A stretch of 64,000 bases of DNA from Dyella nitratireducens (GTDB lineage: Bacteria; Pseudomonadota; Gammaproteobacteria; Xanthomonadales; Rhodanobacteraceae): assembly GCF_014642835.1 (NCBI RefSeq), contig NZ_BMJA01000005.1:301928-365927 (forward strand). Reading direction: 5' to 3'. Below, one piece after another: positions 9,149-15,805 of this stretch (its first letter is position 1; each line of letters begins with the position of its first letter). The notes beneath the pieces are model-generated. The model saw only the letters and a program-made list of their open reading frames with translations, did not search any database and was not told where the DNA came from. The translations under genes were made by a program, and so were the position numbers.

Positions 9149-9916
9149 TCAGTCGGCGACGTCGGCGATCAGGCGATCCAGTTCCGCTTTCAACAAGGCG
9201 CCGTTCTGGCGCAGCCAATCACGCTGTTCGCGCCAGTCTGGAAAGATCGATTCCACATGCGCCCAGAAACGCGGCGAGTGATTGCGCACTTTCAGATGGC
9301 ACAGCTCGTGCGCCAGCACGTAGCGCAACGCGGCGGGAGGTGCGAGGGCAAGCGCGAGATCCAGGTTGATGCGATCACGCGTATCCAGGCTGCCCCACAG
9401 GCTCTTCATCGGACGGATGCGCAATGCCGTCGGCGCCAACCCGAGTTGCGGGACATAACCGGCAAGCCAGCGCGACACGTCGCGGCGGATCTGCGTTTCG
9501 AAATATGACGCCAGCAAGCCGCGCGCAACAGGTAACGCACGACTGTGCGGGCGCGGGATTTCCAGCGTGATGCCACCGTCATGGGCGACCACGCGCGGGT
9601 AGGCGCCTTCGGCCCAATCCAGCGCGGTTGCTTCGCCGCGGAACTGGAATTCGATCGGCGTGCCGACACGCAGTGGCGGCAACGGTTCGATCACAAGATT
9701 GAGTTCGCCGAGCTTCCGCTCCAGCCAGTCGGCGTTGTGACGCAAAAACGCATTGACCTGCGAGGGATGCGTACCCTGCGGGTAAGTGATGCGTGCACCC
9801 TTCGTCGATACCGTCAAGCGCAGCCGCCGCGCCCGTGGATGCGAAGCTTTGAGCACACGAATAGTGTTGCCGCTGGGTGTCGCCAGCTCCAGCCAGTCGC
9901 CGTCGAGATACGCCAT
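9149..9916 (-). CDS. YgjP/WSS1-type zinc metallopeptidase (DUF45)
   Basis: Soluble metallopeptidase-like protein of the YgjP family, 255 residues. The C-terminal half has the SprT-like active-site motif HELCHLKVRNHSPRFW (203-218; His203, Glu204, His207, and a downstream histidine as third ligand), preceded by the typical KSLWGSLDTRDRINLDLAL stretch. The N-terminal half is the beta-rich DUF45 region. Relatives are proposed to act on nucleic-acid-associated proteins, but E. coli YgjP has no settled role. It heads a tight minus-strand operon with YciI and the ICMT-like gene. An AAAGG ribosome site precedes the ATG. Confidence 0.85.
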   Translation of the reverse strand: MAYLDGDWLELATPSGNTIRVLKASHPRARRLRLTVSTKGARITYPQGTHPSQVNAFLRHNADWLERKLGELNLVIEPLPPLRVGTPIEFQFRGEATALDWAEGAYPRVVAHDGGITLEIPRPHSRALPVARGLLASYFETQIRRDVSRWLAGYVPQLGLAPTALRIRPMKSLWGSLDTRDRINLDLALALAPPAALRYVLAHELCHLKVRNHSPRFWAHVESIFPDWREQRDWLRQNGALLKAELDRLIADVAD

Positions 9917-10221
9917 GATTTAAGCCTTTCAATACTGCCCCCGAGGCCAACGGGGAGGGCCTGGGTACAGCCAGAATGTGGGGTGCCGGGGCTGCGCGCA
10001 AGGGCTTTTTTGACCCATCGGCAGGAAGCGCGATCTGGCGCGCGTCTCAGGGGGTGTGGGACGGTCTTTACCCGCCCTTCCCTTCGGGGTGAAGGGCCGG
10101 GGCTCGCCAGAAACTGCCGCCTCCTAGCCGCGTAGGTTGGGGTGCAAACCCCAGCATTGCTACCTCCAGAGGCGCGGCGACGTTGGGGTTTGCACCCCAA
10201 CCTACAAATCGGTGAGGTTGC
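9917..10221. other. Intergenic region between rdgC and the YgjP-type gene
   Basis: 305 bp with no credible gene. The rdgC-proximal third holds the REP doublet annotated at 10132-10205. The rest is GC-rich and contains a C-rich/G-rich palindrome (CCCTTC...GAAGGG near 10074-10096) and the probable promoter of the YgjP operon near 9920-9960. Confidence 0.6.
10132..10205. repeat. GTAG-headed REP doublet A
   Basis: A perfect 22-bp inverted repeat (10132-10153 and 10184-10205) starting GTAGGTTGGGGTGC on each strand. Each arm is itself hairpin-forming (GGGGT-GCAA-ACCCC). GTAG at the foot followed by a palindrome is the hallmark of REP elements mobilised by RAYT (TnpA-REP) proteins in Xanthomonadales; two head-to-head copies make a BIME-like doublet. 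Confidence 0.8.
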
Positions 10222-11133
10222 TTACTCCGGCCGCGGCAACCCGAACCACTCTTCCAGCTTGCCCAGCAGCCGCTCCAGCTCCAGCGTCAGCAGTGCAAAG
10301 CGTGCATCCATTTCCGCAGCGGCGTCCTGCTGGCTATCCCCCAGCTCATCCACCACCGCATCGAGAAACTTCAGCTTGCGTACCACCAGATCTTCGCCAA
10401 GCACGAAGCTGATGCGCTCATCGAATACGAGGCCAAGCTGGAATACCTGCTTGCCGTTACGCAGATGTTCCTTCACTTCTTCGGCATCGAGATCCTGACG
10501 GCGGCAGCGTGCGATCGCGCCCGTGGCAGTCGCCGGATCACGCAGTTCGCACTCGTCGCCCAGCACGAGGCCACCGGGCAGATTGCCGCTGGCGAGCCAG
10601 TCGGTCATCAGCACGCGCGGACCTTCTTCCGGTGCAAGCGGCACCGCGGGAAAACTGCCGAGCGCCTCGCGCACCTGTGTGAGCGCATTCTCGGCGCTCT
10701 TGCGGCTGCTGGTATCGAGCACCAGCCAGCCGTTCTTGCGATCGACATAGGCGGACATGCGCGAGCTGCGTACAAAAGCGCGCGGCAGCAACTCGGTCAG
10801 CAGATCTTCCTTGAGCCGCTTGCGCTCGCGTCCGCCAACTTTGCGGCCTTCTTCGTCAGCGATCTTCTGCACCTTGCGCTGCAGTTCATCGTTCACCACG
10901 GCAGAAGGCAGCAGCTTTTCTTCGCTACCGACAGTGACGAGCGTGCACGCCTTCACCACGTGCGTCATCGGTGCATCGTCGCCACGGCCGACGGGCGGTA
11001 CGAAACCGCGCGTCCCCATTTCCAGCGGGCCACAGGGGCGCAAGCGATGATCGTTCAACGCTTCATCGAGGCGGGCCAGGTCTTCGGCAACGGAGGGGGA
11101 AAAGCGGAACAGCGTGAGGTTGCGGAAAAACAT
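10222..11133 (-). CDS. rdgC: Recombination-associated protein RdgC
   Basis: Nucleoid-associated ring-shaped DNA-binding protein that in E. coli restrains RecA-dependent recombination; 303 residues, the usual length. Recognisable family segments are the N-terminal MFFRNLTLFRF, the central EEGRKVGGRERKRLKEDLLTE basic helix, and DRKNGWLVLDTSS. An upstream reading frame extends to 11232, but family alignment starts at MFFRN, so I place the start at 11131-11133. It stands alone between two repeat-bearing gaps. Confidence 0.95.
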   Translation of the reverse strand: MFFRNLTLFRFSPSVAEDLARLDEALNDHRLRPCGPLEMGTRGFVPPVGRGDDAPMTHVVKACTLVTVGSEEKLLPSAVVNDELQRKVQKIADEEGRKVGGRERKRLKEDLLTELLPRAFVRSSRMSAYVDRKNGWLVLDTSSRKSAENALTQVREALGSFPAVPLAPEEGPRVLMTDWLASGNLPGGLVLGDECELRDPATATGAIARCRRQDLDAEEVKEHLRNGKQVFQLGLVFDERISFVLGEDLVVRKLKFLDAVVDELGDSQQDAAAEMDARFALLTLELERLLGKLEEWFGLPRPE

Positions 11134-11154
11134 GCGTTGGTCCGATAGATATGC

Positions 11155-11272
11155 CCCTCCCCCTGCTTGCAGGGAGAGGTTGGGAGGGGGTTGTTGGGAC
11201 TTGCCGCAAGCGTGGGGGCTACAACACCCCACTCCAACCCTCCCCTGCTACACGAAGGGGAGGGAGCGGCTA
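11155..11272. repeat. C-rich/G-rich palindromic repeats upstream of rdgC
   Basis: Two related blocks, CCCCTCCCCCTGC-TT-GCAGGGAGAGG (11155-11190) and CCCTCCCCTGC...GAAGGGGAGGG (11238-11270), separated by about 50 bp. They share the pattern with 5066-5092. They fill the gap between rdgC and the aminotransferase gene and are probably a dispersed repeat family. Confidence 0.6.
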
Positions 11273-11287
11273 TCGGCACGACTGAGC

Positions 11288-12487
11288 TCAGCGAATCACC
11301 GCAGCGACTGCCGCAACCACGTTGTCGAGGTTGTTGCGGTTCAACGCCGCCACACAGATGCGGCCGGTACCGATCGCATAGATCGCGTGCTCTTCGCGCA
11401 AACGGTCCACCTGCGCCTTGCTGAGCCCCGAGTACGAGAACATGCCGGCCTGCTTCTGGATGAAACCGAACTGCGGCGCACCGTTCGCAGCGAGCTTATC
11501 CACCATGCCAGCACGCATCGCATGGATGCGCTCGCGCATTTCGGTGAGCTCCTGCTCCCACAGCGCACGCAATTCGGCACTGTTGAGCACGCCGGCCACC
11601 AACGCGCCACCGTGCGTGGACGGGCTGGAGTAGATGGAGCGGATGATGCGCTTGACCAGCGACTGCACGCGCAGCGCTTCTTCACGCGTCGCACCAACCA
11701 CCGACAGCGCACCCACGCGCTCGCCATACAGCGAGAACGACTTGGAGTACGAGTTCGCGACCACAAAGGTATCGATGCCTGATTCGGCAAACAAACGCAC
11801 CGCCGCGGCATCCGCATCGATGCCCTTGTCGAAACCCTGGTAAGCCATGTCGATAAAGGGCAGCAGATTGCGATCCTTCACCAGCGCCACGACCTGCTTC
11901 CACTGCTCGAACGACAGATCCACGCCAGTGGGGTTGTGGCAGCAGGCGTGCAGCAGCACTACGGTGCCCGGCTCCAACTTGTTCAGATCCGCCAGCATGC
12001 CGGCGAAATCCAGGCCGTTGGTGGCGGCGTCGTAATAGGCGTAATCCACCACGTCGAAACCGGCCGCGTTGAACACCACGCGATGGTTTTCCCAGCTCGG
12101 ACTGCTGATCGCCACCTTGGCGTTGGGGAGTGCCTTCCTCAGCAGCTCCGCACCCACGCGCAGGGCGCCGCTGCCGCCGATGGTCTGCGAGGTGGCTACA
12201 CGGCCAGCCGCCAGCAACGGCGACTCCGGACCGAACACCAGTTTCTGCGTGGCCTGCGTGTAGGCCGGCAAGCCGTCGATGGGCAGATAGCCGCGCGGCA
12301 GCGATTCCTTCGCCAGCGCCTCCTCCACCTGACGCACCGCGCGCAGCACGGGGATGCGGCCGGTTTCGTCGTAATAAATGCCCACGCCCAGATTGACTTT
12401 GCCGGGACGCGAATCGGCCACGAAAGCTTCGGTGAGGCCCAGGATCGGATCGCCTGGGGTCATTTCTACGGATGCGAAATGGGACAC
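11288..12487 (-). CDS. Aromatic/aspartate amino acid aminotransferase
   Basis: PLP-dependent class-I transaminase of the AspC/TyrB group, 399 residues, cytoplasmic. The PLP lysine is Lys249 in NSYSKSFSLYGERVG. The aspartate that contacts the PLP nitrogen lies in FIDMAYQGF, and the carboxylate-binding arginine in TGRICVAAL. CHNPTGVDLS is the usual PTG segment. The start is a GTG at 12485-12487: the N-terminus MSHFASVEMTPGDPILGLTE fits the family from residue 1, while the next ATG would remove eight conserved positions. TyrB-like and AspC-like members cannot be separated reliably by eye. A 16-bp perfect dyad lies 37-52 bp upstream. Confidence 0.92.
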   Translation of the reverse strand: MSHFASVEMTPGDPILGLTEAFVADSRPGKVNLGVGIYYDETGRIPVLRAVRQVEEALAKESLPRGYLPIDGLPAYTQATQKLVFGPESPLLAAGRVATSQTIGGSGALRVGAELLRKALPNAKVAISSPSWENHRVVFNAAGFDVVDYAYYDAATNGLDFAGMLADLNKLEPGTVVLLHACCHNPTGVDLSFEQWKQVVALVKDRNLLPFIDMAYQGFDKGIDADAAAVRLFAESGIDTFVVANSYSKSFSLYGERVGALSVVGATREEALRVQSLVKRIIRSIYSSPSTHGGALVAGVLNSAELRALWEQELTEMRERIHAMRAGMVDKLAANGAPQFGFIQKQAGMFSYSGLSKAQVDRLREEHAIYAIGTGRICVAALNRNNLDNVVAAVAAVIR

Positions 12488-12521
12488 GGGTCTACTCGAC
12501 TACAAAAATGAGGAAAGGGAT

Positions 12522-12541
12522 ATGGACGTCCAAACGTCCGC
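12522..12541. promoter_or_regulatory. Perfect dyad upstream of the aminotransferase gene
   Basis: GGACGT-CCAA-ACGTCC (12524-12539) inside the 20-bp frame ATGGACGT-CCAA-ACGTCCGC. It lies in the 59-bp gap between ttcA and the aminotransferase, at -37 to -52 from its GTG, where an operator would be. A closely matching 20-bp dyad occurs at 15455-15474 and 28831-28850. Confidence 0.5.
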
Positions 12542-12546
12542 CTGAG

Positions 12547-13425
12547 CTAGTTGCTATCGCCTTCGGTTCCCGCCAGCCAGCCATGCGCGTCGGCGCGTTT
12601 GGCGCCGTCACGCGAACCCAGCGAAGCGAAATCGAACAGCTTGCGATCCGCCAATTGCGAGGGCGACACGTTGCCCAGTGCACGAAACATGGTTTCGCTG
12701 CGCCCAGGAAACTGACGCTCCCAATCCTGCAACATGCGGCCGACCGCCTTGCGCTGCAAATTCTCCTGCGAACCGCAGAGATTACAGGGAATGATCGGAA
12801 ACTGCTTGTGTTCGGCATATTCGGCGATGTCGCTTTCCTTGCAGTACGCCAACGGACGGATCACTACGTGGCGACCGTCGTCCGAGCGCAGCTTGGGTGG
12901 CATCGCCTTGAGATTGGCCTGATGGAACAGGTTGAGGAAGAACGTGGCGAGAATATCGTCGCGATGATGACCAAGCGCGATCTTGGTAACGCCGTTCTGC
13001 GCCGCCCAGCTATATAGCGCTCCGCGGCGCAGGCGTGAGCACAGACTGCACATGGTCTTGCCTTCCGGAATCACCCGGGTGACCGTGCTGTAGGTGTCCT
13101 GCTCGATGATGTGGAACGGCACGCCACGCTCAGCCAGATACTGCGGCAGCACGTGTTCCGGGAAGCCCGGCTGCTTCTGGTCCAGATTCACCGCGATCAG
13201 CTCGAAGCGCACCGGCGCCTTGGCCTGCAGCGACAGCAGGATGTCGAGCATGGTGTAGGAGTCCTTGCCGCCGGACAGGCACACCATCACTTTGTCGCCG
13301 TCTTCGATCATGTTGAAGTCGGCAATGGCTTGGCCGACTTGATGGCGCAGGCGCTTGGCCAGCTTGGCAGCCTCATAGGCCTGCTTGCGGGCAAGATCGG
13401 GAACAGCCTCGGGATGGGCGGACAT
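12547..13425 (-). CDS. ttcA: tRNA 2-thiocytidine synthetase TtcA
   Basis: ATP-dependent enzyme that thiolates cytidine 32 of several tRNAs, using a [4Fe-4S] cluster and the cysteine-desulfurase sulfur relay. 292 residues from the ATG at 13423-13425. The PP-loop ATPase motif SGGKDS is at 51-56, and the two CxxC motifs are CSLC (Cys126, Cys129) and CNLC (Cys214, Cys217). LGHHRDD is also typical. A GTG three codons earlier is possible. It is divergent from the DUF465 gene and upstream of the aminotransferase on the same strand. Confidence 0.95.
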   Translation of the reverse strand: MSAHPEAVPDLARKQAYEAAKLAKRLRHQVGQAIADFNMIEDGDKVMVCLSGGKDSYTMLDILLSLQAKAPVRFELIAVNLDQKQPGFPEHVLPQYLAERGVPFHIIEQDTYSTVTRVIPEGKTMCSLCSRLRRGALYSWAAQNGVTKIALGHHRDDILATFFLNLFHQANLKAMPPKLRSDDGRHVVIRPLAYCKESDIAEYAEHKQFPIIPCNLCGSQENLQRKAVGRMLQDWERQFPGRSETMFRALGNVSPSQLADRKLFDFASLGSRDGAKRADAHGWLAGTEGDSN

Positions 13426-13534
13426 GGGCGGCACAGGGATACGGCGGGCAGACGCGTATTGTACCCATCCTGCCGGTCATATCCGGGCGCGCTACAATTG
13501 CAGCTTCTTTCGCCGCCGCCCGTGCAACGCCGCC

Positions 13535-13741
13535 ATGCAGGCCCAGGACCCCGCCCAGATCGCCCATCTGCTGGCCGAATTGCGCCAGGAACACCGCGAC
13601 CTGGACGTGGCCATCCAGCAAATGTCCAACTCGATCGGCTGCGATGAGCTGCAGATCACCCGCATGAAGAAGCGCAAGCTGTTGCTGAAGGACGCCATTG
13701 CGCGACTGGAAAGCAAGCTCATTCCCGATCTGGACGCCTGA
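13535..13741 (+). CDS. DUF465 (YdcH-like) small coiled-coil protein
   Basis: 68-residue protein of the YdcH/DUF465 family. It is almost wholly helical: a first helix DPAQIAHLLAELRQEHRDLD, then a second with ITRMKKRKLLLKDAIARLES, forming an antiparallel coiled coil. The LKKKKLxLKD-like signature (here MKKRKLLLKD) is the family mark. The function is unknown. It overlaps the GNAT gene by one base (TGATG), so the two are translationally coupled. Confidence 0.85.
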   Translation: MQAQDPAQIAHLLAELRQEHRDLDVAIQQMSNSIGCDELQITRMKKRKLLLKDAIARLESKLIPDLDA

Positions 13742-14337
13742 TGAACCTCGCCACGACGACGCTCCAGGACGATCACGTCCTGCTCGAGCCTCTCGCCCTG
13801 CTCCACGCACCCGACCTCGAAGCCGCGGCGGCGGACGGTGAGTTGTGGAACCTGTGGTTCACCAGTGCGCCGGCGCCGGGCGGGGCCAAGGCGTATATCG
13901 AAAAGGCGCTCGCCGGCCTGGTGGCCAATGCCATGCTGCCGTTTGCGGTGCGCGAGAAGACCAGTGGCCAGATCATCGGCACCACCCGCTTCTACGACTT
14001 CGCACCGGAGCTGCCGCGCATCGCGATCGGCTACACCTGGTACGCGAAGCGCTGGCAGAAGAGCCATCTCAACACCGCCTGCAAGCGCCTGCTACTGAAG
14101 CACGCCTTCGAGGCGCTTGGCTGCGTGGCGGTGGAATTCCATACCGATGGCCGAAATCAGGATTCGCAACGGGCCATCGAGCGCCTGGGTGCGCACAAGG
14201 ATGGTGTCTTGCGTGCCCATAAGCGCCGGCCGGATGGCACGCTGCGTGACACGGTGTGTTACTCCATCATTGCCAGCGAATGGCCCGATGTGCAGCGCTG
14301 GCTGGATATGCGGTTAGCGCGGTTGAGCGCACAGTAA
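13741..14337 (+). CDS. GNAT-family N-acetyltransferase (RimJ/RimL-like)
   Basis: Acetyl-CoA-dependent acyltransferase, 198 residues. The GNAT fold is recognisable: PFAVREKTSGQIIGTTRFYD (beta strands 2-4), IAIGYTWYAKRWQKSHLNTACK (motif A region with the pyrophosphate-binding turn), and EFHTDGRNQDSQRAIERLGA (motif B), as in RimJ/RimL-type protein or small-molecule acetylases. The substrate is unknown. The ATG overlaps the stop of the DUF465 gene. No ribosome site of its own is obvious, in keeping with coupling. Confidence 0.88.
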   Translation: MNLATTTLQDDHVLLEPLALLHAPDLEAAAADGELWNLWFTSAPAPGGAKAYIEKALAGLVANAMLPFAVREKTSGQIIGTTRFYDFAPELPRIAIGYTWYAKRWQKSHLNTACKRLLLKHAFEALGCVAVEFHTDGRNQDSQRAIERLGAHKDGVLRAHKRRPDGTLRDTVCYSIIASEWPDVQRWLDMRLARLSAQ

Positions 14338-14352
14338 AACTGAATGCGGCAA

Positions 14353-14432
14353 CCGTAGGTTGGGTTAGCGCAGCGTAACCCAACATTTCTGGCGGCATTT
14401 GTTGGGTTACGCTGCGCTAACCCAACCTACGG
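14353..14432. repeat. GTAG-headed REP doublet B
   Basis: A perfect 33-bp inverted repeat: 14353-14385 begins CCGTAGGTTGGGTTAGCGC, and 14400-14432 is its exact reverse complement, with a 14-base spacer. Each arm also folds on itself (TGGGTTAGCG...CGTAACCCA). The GTAG foot again marks it as a RAYT-associated REP pair of a different subfamily from the one at 10132. It lies between the convergent GNAT and SDR genes. Confidence 0.85.
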
Positions 14433-14444
14433 AACGCAGGACGT

Positions 14445-15188
14445 TCAGGCACTGAACCCGCCATCAATCATCAGATTGGCCCCGGTGACAAACCCTGCCT
14501 CCGGGCTTGCGACATACGCCACCATGCCTGCGATCTCGTCCGCTTCGGCATGACGCGGCAGCGCCATCATGCCGTGGAGCTCCTTCGCAAAATCGCCTTC
14601 TTCGGGATTCATGTCGGTGTTGACCGGGCCGGGCTGCACGTTGTTGACCGTGATGCCGCGCGGCCCAAGATCGCGCGCCATGCCTTGCACGAGACCCTTG
14701 AGGGCGGATTTGCTCATCGCATAGACGGCGCCACCGGAAAACGGCATGCGGTCGGCGTTGGTGCTGCCGATATTGATGATTCTTCCGCCTGCGCCCATGT
14801 GCGGCAGCACCGCCTGGCTCGCGACGAACACCGCCCTCACGTTCACGTCGACCGTCTGGTCGAAATCTTCCAGCGACAACGTATCGATGGGGCCAAACTT
14901 CAGCACGCCTGCGTTGTTGATCAGGATGTCGATCTTGCCGAAGTGGCTTGCCGCTTGATGGATCGCCTGTTTCAGTGCAGCGGCATCGCCTGCATCGGAT
15001 TGGATCGCCAAGGCCTGCCCGCCCGCCTCCTTGATGCTGGCCGCCAGCGCTGTCGCCTGGTCGATCGAGCCCCGATAGGTGAATGCAACCACCGCGCCTT
15101 CGCGTGCAAGGCGGCGCACGATGGCCGCGCCGATGCCGCGGGCGCCCCCGGTCACGAAGGCCACTTTGTTTTTGAGATTCGTTGCCAT
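14445..15188 (-). CDS. Short-chain dehydrogenase/reductase (SDR, FabG-like)
   Basis: NAD(P)-dependent classical SDR oxidoreductase, 247 residues from the ATG at 15186-15188, which has a GGAG ribosome site. The cofactor motif GGARGIG is at 14-20 and NNAG at 91-94. The catalytic triad is Ser142, Tyr156 and Lys160 (YAMSK). The C-terminal GFVTGANLMIDGGFSA is typical of FabG or glucose-1-dehydrogenase-like members. Basic/hydroxyl residues after the second strand (TYRGS) suggest NADPH, which is an inference. Substrate unknown; monocistronic, convergent with the GNAT gene. Confidence 0.9.
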   Translation of the reverse strand: MATNLKNKVAFVTGGARGIGAAIVRRLAREGAVVAFTYRGSIDQATALAASIKEAGGQALAIQSDAGDAAALKQAIHQAASHFGKIDILINNAGVLKFGPIDTLSLEDFDQTVDVNVRAVFVASQAVLPHMGAGGRIINIGSTNADRMPFSGGAVYAMSKSALKGLVQGMARDLGPRGITVNNVQPGPVNTDMNPEEGDFAKELHGMMALPRHAEADEIAGMVAYVASPEAGFVTGANLMIDGGFSA

Positions 15189-15519
15189 GGTTCGCTCCGT
15201 CGATGTGGGAGAGGGGAGCATATAGGCAACGGATTGATGCTCAGGTAGGCAAAATTCGCGCCGATCCGTGTCCATCGCCGGTATCCGATGAAAGCTTCGT
15301 GCCTGCCTGAATCCTTCATCGTGACGCCGATAGCGATGTAGCGAGATCGCTTCGCTGCCTTCTTATGCCGATAAATGCGCTTCGCATTTTAGTTTCCAAT
15401 GCAACAACTCTTGGTTGCGCATGAAACCAAACGCGGCGCGAGTGCTTGATACATATGGACGTTTAGCCATCCATACACGCGCGAATCGACAATTTGGAAA
15501 ATTTCTCATAAAAAAATAG
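15189..15519. other. Gap between the SDR gene and the leu-ilv promoter
   Basis: 331 bp without a credible gene. Near 15347-15400 there are short palindromes around GCGATCGC- and ATGCG-type sequences. At 15455-15474 lies the 20-bp dyad ATGGACGT-TTAG-CCATCCAT. From 15490 to 15519 the sequence is strikingly A/T-rich (AATTTGGAAAATTTCTCAT, then a run of A), like an UP element directly before the TTGACA. Confidence 0.6.
15455..15474. promoter_or_regulatory. 20-bp dyad upstream of the leu-ilv promoter
   Basis: ATGGACGT-TTAG-CCATCCAT; TATGGA (15454-15459) pairs with TCCATA (15470-15475). It is about 45 bp upstream of the -35 element, an activator-like position. Ungapped match to the dyads at 12522 and 28831. 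Confidence 0.4.
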
Positions 15520-15549
15520 TTGACACGTTCGCGTAGCATGCCGTACGGT
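15520..15549 (+). promoter_or_regulatory. Promoter of the leu-ilv operon
   Basis: A perfect -35 hexamer TTGACA at 15520-15525, preceded by an A/T-rich tract, with a weak -10 (TACGGT, 15544-15549, 18-bp spacer). Transcription would start near 15556, which puts the ATG at 15557 at the very 5' end of the RNA. Confidence 0.6.
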
Positions 15550-15619
15550 CGACGACATGCCGCAACGCAACAGCCACCGCGAATACATCGCTGCGATCCG
15601 TCCACCGACGTTGATCGAC

Positions 15620-15694
15620 ATGCTGCCGCTTACCGGCCTCCTTCTTATTTCCCTTGTACTCGTACTCCTCATTACCAACGGAGGTGCGGGCTGA
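15620..15694 (+). CDS. Leader peptide of the leu-ilv attenuator
   Basis: A 24-codon reading frame whose product is dominated by the end products of the operon: nine Leu, two Ile and two Val among 24 residues, concentrated in the stretch LLLISLVLVLLI (residues 7-18, 15638-15673). It ends ITNGGAG-stop, and the last codons (GGA GGT GCG GGC) lie on the strand of the antiterminator. The frame stays open upstream to an ATG at 15557, giving a 45-residue version; the proposed transcript start near 15556 would make that ATG leaderless. Neither start has a clear Shine-Dalgarno site. The peptide's role is ribosome position-sensing, not function as a protein. Confidence 0.85.
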   Translation: MLPLTGLLLISLVLVLLITNGGAG

Positions 15695-15772
15695 GGGCGC
15701 GTGTCAAGGTAAAGCAAAACTAACCTAGATACCCCAAAGAACCCCGCACCCACCAGGATGCGGGGTTTTTTA
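15683..15772 (+). promoter_or_regulatory. Transcription attenuator: antiterminator versus terminator
   Basis: Two mutually exclusive pairings. Terminator: AACCCCGCA (15740-15748) with TGCGGGGTT (15759-15767), then a T-run to 15771. Antiterminator: GGTGCGGG (15683-15690) with CCCGCACC (15743-15750), a perfect 8-bp pairing that uses up the left arm of the terminator. GGTGCGGG overlaps the last codons of the leader. A ribosome that completes the peptide masks it and the terminator forms; one stalled on the Leu/Val/Ile codons leaves it free and transcription continues into leuA. The sequence shows the pairings; the regulation follows the established his/ilv/leu attenuation model. Confidence 0.85.
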
Positions 15773-15805
15773 TCGCCCTCGTCATCACCTAAACGGAGCC
15801 AGGCC

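Noticed and set aside
10465..11148. 227-codon plus-strand frame opposite rdgC
   Set aside because: Antisense shadow; rdgC is complete and conserved on the other strand.
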